Source of the DNA: Bog-793 sp963761425
GTDB taxonomy: Bacteria > Actinomycetota > Acidimicrobiia > Acidimicrobiales > Bog-793
Length of the DNA: 64,000 nt
Direction: 5' to 3'
NCBI GenBank assembly: GCA_963761425.1
Contig: CAVXGQ010000004.1
Location: 310,001-374,000 of the forward strand
Positions 33,210 through 40,534 of this stretch are shown here, piece after piece. The notes beneath the pieces are model-generated. The model did no database searches. It was not told the origin of the DNA and saw only the letters and a program-made list of their open reading frames with translations. A program made the translations under genes and the position numbers. Position 1 is the first letter of the stretch, and each line of letters starts with the position of its first letter.

Positions 33210-34534
33210 TCGGGCGCTACGCGTTTCCGGAGATGGCCGCACTGTTCACCGACGAGGCGCGGTTGGGGCTCTGGCTGGAGATCGAGCTGCTCGCGATGGA
33301 GGGGTGGTCCGATCTGGGGGTGGTGACCGCCGAGACCGCCACCGCGGCCCGGGCGCACGCGCCGAAGGTCGACGCGAGCTTCGTCGCCGCTGTCGCCGAG
33401 CGTGAGCGCGTGACGAACCACGACGTGGCCGCCTTTGTCGATGTGGTGGGCCAGGCAGTCGGCATGCCCGAGGGGGCGTGGATCCACCACGGCCTGACGT
33501 CTTCGGACGTCGTCGACACGGCGCTGTCCGTCACCATGTGTCGTGCCGCCGACCTGCTCATCGGAGCCGCCGACGGTCTCATCGAGGTTCTGAGGCGCCG
33601 CGCCATCGAATTCGCTTCCGTCCCCACCGTCGGCCGGACCCACGGCATGCACGCCGAGCCGACGACTTTTGGAGCGAAGCTCGGGCTGTTCTGCCTGCAG
33701 GTGGAACGGGACCGGATCCGGCTGGAACAGGCGCGGTCCGCAGTCGCGGTGGGAAAGCTCTCTGGTGCCGTCGGGACGTACTCGAACGTCGATCCGAAGG
33801 TCGAGGAGCACGTCTGCGCGGCGCTGGGGCTGACCCCGACCCCGGCCAATCAGGTGATCTCCCGCGATCGCCACGCCCAGTTCCTCTACGCGATGGCCTC
33901 GACCGGAACCACGATCGAGGCCATCGCGACCGAACTGCGTCATCTGCAGCGGAGCGAGGTCGCCGAGGTCGAGGAGGCCTTTGGTCAGGGCCAAAAGGGC
34001 TCCTCGGCGATGCCGCACAAGCGGAATCCGATAACCGGCGAGCGCCTGGTCGGGATCGCGCGGGTGCTCCGTGGCTATCTCGTGACCGGTCTGGAAGATG
34101 TCGCCCTCTGGCATGAGCGGGACATCTCGCACAGTTCGGCCGAGCGGATCATCTTGCCGGACGCCAGCCAGCTCTGCTACTACGCGCTGGTGCAGGCCGC
34201 TCGGCTCCTAGACGGGCTCATCGTCCACGCCGACCGCATGCTGGAGAATCTGACTGAGGTCTCGCACGGGCTCGTCTTTTCCCAACCTGTGCTGCTGGCG
34301 CTGGTCGGCGCCGGGTGTGATCGGGGCGACGCCTACGCGATCGTGCAGCGCGACGCGCAACGGGCGGCCGCCGAAAAGAGGCCGTTTCGCGAGGTGCTCG
34401 AGGCGGACGAGGAGCTCGTCGGGGCGCTGGGGGTTGAGCGGGTCGGCGCGGTGCTGGACGAGGCCTTCGACCTGGAAAGGGCGCTGCGCCACGCTCACCG
34501 GACGATTGACGCCGTGCAAGAGGTGGGACGGTGA
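33206..34534 (+). CDS. purB: Adenylosuccinate lyase
   Basis: 442 aa. Cleaves SAICAR to AICAR and adenylosuccinate to AMP, releasing fumarate; homotetramer with shared active sites. Motifs: GLTSSDVVDTALS (near residue 96), VGRTHGMHAEPTTFG (His region) and the lyase signature GSSAMPHKRNPITGE. GTG start overlaps purD by 4 nt. The gene lies between purD and purC, matching its SAICAR role. Confidence 0.95.
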   Translation: MIGRYAFPEMAALFTDEARLGLWLEIELLAMEGWSDLGVVTAETATAARAHAPKVDASFVAAVAERERVTNHDVAAFVDVVGQAVGMPEGAWIHHGLTSSDVVDTALSVTMCRAADLLIGAADGLIEVLRRRAIEFASVPTVGRTHGMHAEPTTFGAKLGLFCLQVERDRIRLEQARSAVAVGKLSGAVGTYSNVDPKVEEHVCAALGLTPTPANQVISRDRHAQFLYAMASTGTTIEAIATELRHLQRSEVAEVEEAFGQGQKGSSAMPHKRNPITGERLVGIARVLRGYLVTGLEDVALWHERDISHSSAERIILPDASQLCYYALVQAARLLDGLIVHADRMLENLTEVSHGLVFSQPVLLALVGAGCDRGDAYAIVQRDAQRAAAEKRPFREVLEADEELVGALGVERVGAVLDEAFDLERALRHAHRTIDAVQEVGR

Positions 34535-35403
34535 CGCTCGAGCTCGTCTACTCGGGCAAGGTGCGCGACGTCTTCGACGTGGGTAGCGGCCTGCTGCTGA
34601 TGGTGGCGTCGGACCGGATCTCTGCGTACGACCACGTCTTCGACACGCCGGTTCCGGACAAAGGACGTGTGCTCACGGCGATGACCGCCTTCTGGGCCGG
34701 TGAGCTCGCGTCGGTGGCGCCGACCCATCTCGTCACCGCCGACCCCGGTCGCTTCCCCGCGGAGGCCCGGGACTGGCCGGGACTCGCGGGCCGCGGGATG
34801 CTGGTGAGGCGGGCCGAGATGCTCCCGATCGAGTGCATCGTGCGGGGCTACCTGGCCGGTTCGGCCTGGAGAGAGTACCAAGAGCGGGGCACGATGCACG
34901 GTGAGCCGGTCCCCGCCGGTCTCGTGGAGTCTTGCCGCCTGCCGGAGCCCGTGTTCACGCCGTCGACCAAGGCTCCAACCGGACATGACGTGAACATCTC
35001 CTTTGACGAGGCGTCCACGATGGTCGGAGCCGACCTCGCCGCGAGGGTACGAACGCTCTGTGTCGCGGCGTACACAGAAGCCGCCGCCGTCGCGCGCGAA
35101 AGGGGCGTGATCGTCGCCGACACGAAATTCGAGCTCGGACTGGTCGACGGCGAGCTCACGATTTGCGACGAGATCGTGACGCCGGATTCCTCGCGCCTAT
35201 GGGACGCGGCGACCTGGGTGGCGGGGGAAACGCCGCCCTCGTACGACAAGCAGCCGATGCGGGATTGGGCGGCGGCGACCGGTTGGGACATGGTGTCACC
35301 GCCCCCGCCGTTGCCCGCCGAAGTGGTCGCCTCCACCCGCGCGCGTTACATCAAAGCCTACGAGCAGGTTTCCAGACGGCGGCTGGCCGACTGGTGGAGC
35401 TAG
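34531..35403 (+). CDS. purC: SAICAR synthetase
   Basis: 290 aa. Phosphoribosylaminoimidazole-succinocarboxamide synthase: joins CAIR and aspartate with ATP. Motifs: YSGKVRDVFD at the N-terminus, RISAYDHVFDTPVPDKGRVL, IVRGYLAGSAWREYQ and DTKFELGLVDGELTICDEI. GTG start overlaps purB by 4 nt. Eukaryote-like length (about 290-300) rather than the 240-aa proteobacterial form, as is usual for actinobacteria. Confidence 0.95.
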   Translation: MTLELVYSGKVRDVFDVGSGLLLMVASDRISAYDHVFDTPVPDKGRVLTAMTAFWAGELASVAPTHLVTADPGRFPAEARDWPGLAGRGMLVRRAEMLPIECIVRGYLAGSAWREYQERGTMHGEPVPAGLVESCRLPEPVFTPSTKAPTGHDVNISFDEASTMVGADLAARVRTLCVAAYTEAAAVARERGVIVADTKFELGLVDGELTICDEIVTPDSSRLWDAATWVAGETPPSYDKQPMRDWAAATGWDMVSPPPPLPAEVVASTRARYIKAYEQVSRRRLADWWS

Positions 35404-35414
35404 GGGGAGGAATC

Positions 35415-35684
35415 GTGACTTACGGCATCGTGGTCGAGATCCGCGGCCTCGCCGGGCTGGCCGATCCCGAGGGTCTTGCGATCGAACGAGCGCTCCCCTC
35501 GCTCGGCTTCTCCGGGGTGCGAGGCGTCCACGTGGGCAAGGTCATCCGATTTTCCATCGAGGCGGCGGACGAGGCTGAGGCGCAAAGGACGGCGCAGGAG
35601 ATGTGTGACCGACTGCTCGCCAACCCGGTGATCGAACGGGCCGAGGTGCGGGTGGTCGCGGACTCGCCGGAGGTCCTGGCGTGA
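35415..35684 (+). CDS. purS: Phosphoribosylformylglycinamidine synthase subunit PurS
   Basis: 89-aa small subunit of the three-part FGAM synthase with PurQ and PurL; it helps assemble the complex and guide ammonia. Starts VTYGIVVEIRGLAGLADPEG at GTG 35415, preceded by AGGGGGAGG, and has the SLGFSGVRGVHVGKV core. It follows purC by 11 nt and overlaps purQ by 4 nt. A longer in-frame start at 35163 lies inside purC and is rejected. Confidence 0.92.
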   Translation: MTYGIVVEIRGLAGLADPEGLAIERALPSLGFSGVRGVHVGKVIRFSIEAADEAEAQRTAQEMCDRLLANPVIERAEVRVVADSPEVLA

Positions 35685-36394
35685 CACCGGAGATCGGAGT
35701 GATCTGTTTTCCCGGGTCGAACTGCGAACACGACGTGCTCCGGGCGCTGGAGGCGCTCGGGGCGCCGGCGCGGATCCTGTGGCACGGCGACGACCGGGTC
35801 GGAGAGGTGGGGGCGGTAGTCATCCCGGGGGGTTTTGCCCACGGCGACTACCTGCGCCCGGGCGCCATCGCGCGTTTTTCCCCCATCATGCAGGCGGTCG
35901 GTGACTTCGCGGCGCGAGGCGGTCCCGTCCTTGGGATCTGCAACGGTTTCCAGGTCCTCACCGAGGCCGGCTTGCTTCCCGGTGCGCTGACGCGCAACGT
36001 TGGCCTCCGGTTCATCTGTCAGACCGTGGAGTGCACCGTCGAGTCGTCGTCGAGCGTGCTCACCTCGGGTGCCGCACCAGGAGCGGTGCTCCGGCTCCCG
36101 ATCAACCACTACGAGGGCAACTACACCTGCGACCCGACGACGCTGGCCGAGATCGAGGATCGCGGCCAGGTCGTGCTGCGGTACCGGGAGAACCCGAACG
36201 GTGCGATGCATGGGATCGCTGGCGTGAGCAACCCCGCCGGCAACGTGGTCGGGCTGATGCCGCATCCCGAACGTGCCGCGGACCCGCTCGGGGTCGGCAC
36301 GGACGGCATCATTCTTTTCGAATCGCTACTCGCCGCGGCGAGCGCTTGGAGTGGTGTTAACCGGCGCTCGGCACCGGTCGACGCGGCGCTCTAG
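35681..36394 (+). CDS. purQ: Phosphoribosylformylglycinamidine synthase subunit PurQ
   Basis: 237-aa glutaminase subunit (class I amidotransferase) that supplies ammonia to PurL. Motifs: VICFPGSNCEHDVLRAL, IPGGFAHGDYLRPGAIA, the nucleophile Cys in LGICNGFQVL (near residue 87) and the catalytic His/Glu in MPHPERA. GTG start overlaps purS. Its 3' end overlaps by 4 nt the 3' end of the convergent gene on the other strand. Confidence 0.95.
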   Translation: MTPEIGVICFPGSNCEHDVLRALEALGAPARILWHGDDRVGEVGAVVIPGGFAHGDYLRPGAIARFSPIMQAVGDFAARGGPVLGICNGFQVLTEAGLLPGALTRNVGLRFICQTVECTVESSSSVLTSGAAPGAVLRLPINHYEGNYTCDPTTLAEIEDRGQVVLRYRENPNGAMHGIAGVSNPAGNVVGLMPHPERAADPLGVGTDGIILFESLLAAASAWSGVNRRSAPVDAAL

Positions 36395-36810
36395 GACCCC
36401 GCGCCCCGATGGACACCCGTGCGTCGCAAGGTCTCGGCCGGGACCCCGGCCTCACGCCAGGTTGCGTAGTCGATGCCCTTGCGGGCGCCGTACTCGGCTG
36501 CCGCGGCGACGAAGCCCTTCTCCAAGGCCGAGATGTCCTCGGAACCGCTACCGGCCGAGAGACGGGCCTCGATGCTCTTGCGGCGTTGGATGAGGTGGAG
36601 ACGCTGCAGCGGATCCGCGTCCTTCAGACGGGCGGAGATGTCGTTGAGCTGCTTGCGGAGCGACTCGGCACTCGGACGGCGGCCTCGACGCGGACGGTTA
36701 CGTTCAAGCGCCTCCAGGTAACGCCGCACGGCGAGCCCTTGCGTTCGGCCGGCGGCAAGTGCCGCCTTGTGCTCGGAGGTCATCGAAGTTCGCTTCCTTG
36801 GTGGTGTCAT
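36391..36810 (-). CDS. Conserved helical protein of unknown function
   Basis: 139 aa, very rich in Arg, Ala and Leu, with a basic N-terminus (TPPRKRTSMTSEHKAALAAG) and predicted long helices; DADPLQRLHLIQRRKSIEARL looks like a coiled-coil (residues about 64-84). The C-terminal YGARKGIDYATWREAGVPAETLRR resembles a small helical domain recurring in actinobacterial proteins of unknown function. It sits inside the purine cluster, convergent with purQ and divergent from purL. The region was stable enough to be kept between purQ and purL, but a link to purines is speculation. Confidence 0.65.
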   Translation of the reverse strand: MTPPRKRTSMTSEHKAALAAGRTQGLAVRRYLEALERNRPRRGRRPSAESLRKQLNDISARLKDADPLQRLHLIQRRKSIEARLSAGSGSEDISALEKGFVAAAAEYGARKGIDYATWREAGVPAETLRRTGVHRGAGS

Positions 36811-36907
36811 ATCTCTACTATGACCGCGCGACAGATCGAATGCAATTCGTCAATGTCCCGGCCCGGATTTCCTATTTCGCCACGTCGCCTGGAAGGGGTA
36901 GAAGTCG

Positions 36908-39184
36908 TTGAACGGCTCGACCGACCGCGCAGAATCTGAAGACCTCCGACGCCATCGGAGCCTCGGACTTACCGACGACGAGTACGACATGGTCGTGGGG
37001 ATTCTCGGCCGCAGACCCACCGACACGGAACTCGCGATGTACTCGGTGATGTGGAGCGAACATTGTTCCTACAAGTCGTCACGGGTCCACCTGGCGCGTC
37101 TGCCGACGGCAGCACCTCATGTGCTGGTTGGCCCTGGTGAGAACGCCGGAGTTATTGACGTCGGAGACGGAATTGCCGTCGCGATGCGCATCGAAAGTCA
37201 TAACCACCCGTCGTACATTGAGCCCTACCAAGGGGCGGCGACGGGAGTCGGCGGGATCCTCCGCGACATCTTCACGATGGGCGCGAGACCCATTGCCGTG
37301 ATGGACGCATTGTTCTTTGGTCCCCCGGAGGACGAGCGCAGCCGTTTCATCCTCGACGGGGTGGTGCGTGGCATCGCCGGTTACGGGAACGCGGTTGGCG
37401 TACCGACAGTTGGCGGTCAGATCACCTTCGATTCGACTTATCGTTCCAATCCGCTCGTCAATGTCTTTTGTCTCGGAGTATTGCCAATATCCCGGCTGGT
37501 GCTCAGTTCGGCGTCGGGGGTCGGCAATCTGGCCGTGCTGCTCGGCTCGCGAACCGGACGTGACGGGATCGGCGGGGTGAGCGTGCTCGCTTCCGCCGGC
37601 TTTGCTGAGGCGGACGCCGGCGGGGAGACCGCGAAGCGTCCGAGCGTCCAGATCTCCGATCCGTACGAGGAGAAGCGCCTGATCGAGGCGTGCCTGGAGC
37701 TGCTCGAGGCTGGTCTCGTGGTCGGGATCCAGGACCTTGGTGGTGCCGGGCTGTCCTGCGCCACGAGCGAGAGCGCCGCGCACGCCGGATTGGGTATGGA
37801 CGTCGACGTCACCCGGGTGCCCCGCCGCGAGCCCGAGATGAGCCCGGTCGAGGTCATGACCAGCGAGAGCCAGGAGCGAATGCTGGCGATCGTCGCTCCC
37901 GACTCGCTTGGAGCGGTCGAGGAGGTCTGCCGCCGCTGGGAGGTCGAGGCCACCGCCATCGGCGTAGTCACCGGTCCGGACCCGCAGGGTGCCGGCCGGC
38001 TGCGCATCTTGGAGGGCGCCATCGGGGAGGTGGTGGCTGACGTCCCGGCTTCGTCGCTCGCCGACGCGGCCCCCCGCTACCGCCGACCTGTTTCCGCGCC
38101 GACGGACCTCGAGGCGCGCCGGGCCGACGACCCGTCGCGGCTGCCGGCACCGTCCGACCCGGGGCGGGACCTCCTCGCGCTGCTCGCGGATCCGGCTCCC
38201 ATCTACCGCCAGTACGACCATCAGCTGTTCTTGAACACGGTCGTCGGCCCGGGTGAGGGTGACGCCACGCTTCTGAAGCTCGCCGCCCCGGGGATCCCCT
38301 GGCGCAAAAGGGCCCTCGCCATGAGCGCCGACGCCAACCCCGGGTGGTGCGCCGTCGACCCCGCGGTGGGCACCGCGGCGACGGTCGCCGAGTCTGCCCT
38401 CAACGTTTCGTGTGCGGGCGCGACGCCGCTCGCCTTGGTGAACTGCCTGAACTTCGGCAACCCGGAGCATCCCGAGGTGATGTGGCAGTTGTCCGAGGCG
38501 ATCGACGGCCTGTCCCAGGCCTGCCAAGCGCTCGCCATTCCCGTTATCGGCGGCAACGTCTCGCTCTACGACGAATCCGGGGGGCGCGACATCGACCCCA
38601 CCCCGGTCGTCGTGGTGGTTGGGCTGGTGAGGCGTCTGGTCCGCAAGCCGCCCCTCCCCGGCTGGCGGGATGGTGACTCCTTGGTGGTCCTCGGCCTACC
38701 AGGTCGTGGACTCGCCGGTTCGAGCTGGGCGCGATCGGTGGCGGGCTGTTCGGGAGGCGTTCTCGCGCCCGTTGATTTCACGCTGCACCGGGAGCTGTGT
38801 CGGTTCGTCCGAGAACTGGTGGCGCGTGAAGCGGGTGACGACGACCCGCCGCGGCTCATAAGCGGGCTGCACGACGTCGCCGATGGTGGCCTCGCCGTGG
38901 CGCTCGCCGAGTGTGCGCGGGCTCATCGCCGGGGAGCCGAGGTCGAAGGGGTGGAGAACCACGAAGAACTGTTCGCTGAGTTGCCGCTGCGGGTCCTCGT
39001 TGCCACGTCCCGGCCTGACGAGCTCACGCGGCTGGCGGCGGAGGCCGGGATTCCGGCCGTCGTGATCGGGATCGCAGGCGGCGAGCGTCTCGTCGTGCGA
39101 GGGCTTGTCGACCTCGGCCTCGACGAACTCGACACGGCGAGCGCCCGAATCACCAGGGCGCTCGAGGCCCGGTCACTGCTCTAG
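36908..39184 (+). CDS. purL: Phosphoribosylformylglycinamidine synthase subunit PurL
   Basis: 758-aa synthetase subunit that makes FGAM from FGAR with ATP, using ammonia from PurQ. It is the small type, which needs separate PurS and PurQ. Seen: VMWSEHCSYKSSR (near residue 50), IESHNHPSYIEPYQGAATGVGGI, DLGGAGLSCATSE, and in the second half NCLNFGNPEHPEVMWQ and VIGGNVSLYDES. TTG start at 36908 with GGAAGGGG upstream; the next Met would remove conserved sequence. Separated from purQ by the divergent helical gene, so it has its own promoter. Confidence 0.95.
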   Translation: MNGSTDRAESEDLRRHRSLGLTDDEYDMVVGILGRRPTDTELAMYSVMWSEHCSYKSSRVHLARLPTAAPHVLVGPGENAGVIDVGDGIAVAMRIESHNHPSYIEPYQGAATGVGGILRDIFTMGARPIAVMDALFFGPPEDERSRFILDGVVRGIAGYGNAVGVPTVGGQITFDSTYRSNPLVNVFCLGVLPISRLVLSSASGVGNLAVLLGSRTGRDGIGGVSVLASAGFAEADAGGETAKRPSVQISDPYEEKRLIEACLELLEAGLVVGIQDLGGAGLSCATSESAAHAGLGMDVDVTRVPRREPEMSPVEVMTSESQERMLAIVAPDSLGAVEEVCRRWEVEATAIGVVTGPDPQGAGRLRILEGAIGEVVADVPASSLADAAPRYRRPVSAPTDLEARRADDPSRLPAPSDPGRDLLALLADPAPIYRQYDHQLFLNTVVGPGEGDATLLKLAAPGIPWRKRALAMSADANPGWCAVDPAVGTAATVAESALNVSCAGATPLALVNCLNFGNPEHPEVMWQLSEAIDGLSQACQALAIPVIGGNVSLYDESGGRDIDPTPVVVVVGLVRRLVRKPPLPGWRDGDSLVVLGLPGRGLAGSSWARSVAGCSGGVLAPVDFTLHRELCRFVRELVAREAGDDDPPRLISGLHDVADGGLAVALAECARAHRRGAEVEGVENHEELFAELPLRVLVATSRPDELTRLAAEAGIPAVVIGIAGGERLVVRGLVDLGLDELDTASARITRALEARSLL

Positions 39185-39301
39185 GCGCCATAACCCGGTC
39201 CCGCGGCATACGCCTGAGCAGCTGTTCCGACCCCCCAAGTTCGCCTTCCGGGCGAGCGGTCGGCCGACGGGTGCCCATCGGCACGTCGCCGGGTTCTTGG
39301 C

Positions 39302-39445
39302 TCAGATCTTCGTGTAGCTGATCGCCCTCTGGCAGTTCGGACACCGCGGGAACTCGTCGCCGAAGTTCTTCATGTGAACGGTCCAGTGTCCGCAAGCCGA
39401 CCTGTACGTACCGGGATCCATGCACTTGTCGCCGGTTCTGGCCAT
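39302..39445 (-). CDS. 47-aa zinc-ribbon protein
   Basis: Tiny reverse-strand gene. The protein has four cysteines (C8, C18, C35, C38) in a pattern C-x9-C ... CPNC, plus H20 and H24, and ends AISYTKI; it should bind one zinc. It begins MARTGDKCMD from the ATG at 39443-39445, with a good ribosome site GGGAGGA 9 nt upstream. Similar short proteins are found alone in many bacteria; no function is assigned. It is convergent with purL. Confidence 0.7.
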   Translation of the reverse strand: MARTGDKCMDPGTYRSACGHWTVHMKNFGDEFPRCPNCQRAISYTKI

Positions 39446-39763
39446 CGCCGATCCTCCCTAGTCGGTCTGACCACCCCAGGCTATTGGCGGCCGAGAAAAA
39501 TCATGTCGGTCACCCGGCCGCTGACCCGGCAGCGAGGATCGGTGGGGGCTGGTCGGTGTGAACCGGCGTCTCGGGTGTTCGCGCGCACCATATCTGACCT
39601 TGTCTCGGCCGTCGGAGCAGTTTCTGGCGGAACTCCGGCCGCTGGACCCGGATGCAAGGTCGATGCTCCCGCGATGAACCCGGTGTTCGGGTCCGGCCGG
39701 ACGGGCGGTGGATAGGGCGCGTTCGAAAGGGAACAACGCCTCGGTAGCTGTGTTCCGCTTGCC
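39446..39763. other. 318-bp gap without a gene
   Basis: Apart from the ribosome site of the small zinc protein at its left end, I see no ORF with coding character, tRNA or strong hairpin. Confidence 0.5.
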
Positions 39764-40528
39764 CTAGGACCCGGACGGCGGGAGCGGGGAGACCTGGAGG
39801 TAGGGGTAGGAGCGGAGGCCCAGGCGCTGCAGCCGGTACTGGGCGGTGGTGTGCAGCACCCCGAAGCCGTAGCGGATGCTCCGCCGGAGGTTGATGGACG
39901 AGGAGTCCTTCTGGTAGCGGGTGGGGCAGGAGAGCTCGCCGATGCGGGCCCCGGCCAGGATGGCCTGGGCGATGATCTGGTTGTCGAACACGAAGTCGTC
40001 GGAGTTGCGCTCCAGGGGGAGGGCCTCCAAAAGGGCCCGGCTGTAGGCCCGCAACCCGGTGTGGTACTCGGAGAGCTTCTGGTGGAGCACCGCGTTCTCG
40101 ACCAGGGTGAGGACCCGGTTGGCGACATACTTGTAGCGAGGCATGCCCTCGGCCACCGAGTTCTGGGCCAGGATCCGGGAGCCGAGCACCAGGTCGTACT
40201 GGTCGTAGGCGATCATCGCCGCCAGGGCCGGCACGAGGAGCGGGGAGTACTGGTAATCGGGGTGGACCATCACGACGATGTCGGCTTTTCGTTCCAGCGC
40301 CGCCCGGTAGCAGGACTTCTGGTTGCCGCCGTAGCCGCGCACCTCGGGGTGGCGGAGCACCACCAGCCCCAGGGACTCGGCGAGCTCCACGGTGTTGTCG
40401 GTGCTGGCGTCGTCGACCAGCACCAGCTCGTCGACGATGGACCGGTCGATCTCGGCGGCGGTGCGCTGCAGGGTGCACCCGGCGTTGTAGGCGGGTAGCA
40501 CGATGGTGATCCGTCGGCCGTTGAGCAC
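39764..40528 (-). CDS. Family 2 glycosyltransferase
   Basis: 254 aa. GT-A fold: N-terminal ITIVLPAYNAGCTLQRT, LVLVDDASTDNTVELAESLG (nucleotide-binding Asp pair), the VMVHPDYQYSP segment in place of the DxD motif, and HTGLRAYSRALLEALP with the acceptor-side residues. It should transfer a sugar from a nucleotide sugar to a lipid or polysaccharide. GTG at 40526-40528 is the start; longer in-frame reading runs into the opposite gene. It diverges from the membrane protein, with only 6 nt between the starts. Composition is unlike the surroundings. Confidence 0.82.
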   Translation of the reverse strand: MLNGRRITIVLPAYNAGCTLQRTAAEIDRSIVDELVLVDDASTDNTVELAESLGLVVLRHPEVRGYGGNQKSCYRAALERKADIVVMVHPDYQYSPLLVPALAAMIAYDQYDLVLGSRILAQNSVAEGMPRYKYVANRVLTLVENAVLHQKLSEYHTGLRAYSRALLEALPLERNSDDFVFDNQIIAQAILAGARIGELSCPTRYQKDSSSINLRRSIRYGFGVLHTTAQYRLQRLGLRSYPYLQVSPLPPSGS

Positions 40529-40534
40529 CGAGTG

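Noticed and set aside
35163..35414. Longer N-terminus for PurS starting at 35163
   Set aside because: The extension lies inside purC in another frame and lacks PurS homology; GTG 35415 has a good ribosome site.
37079..38527. 482-codon reverse ORF inside purL
   Set aside because: Antisense of a conserved enzyme gene.
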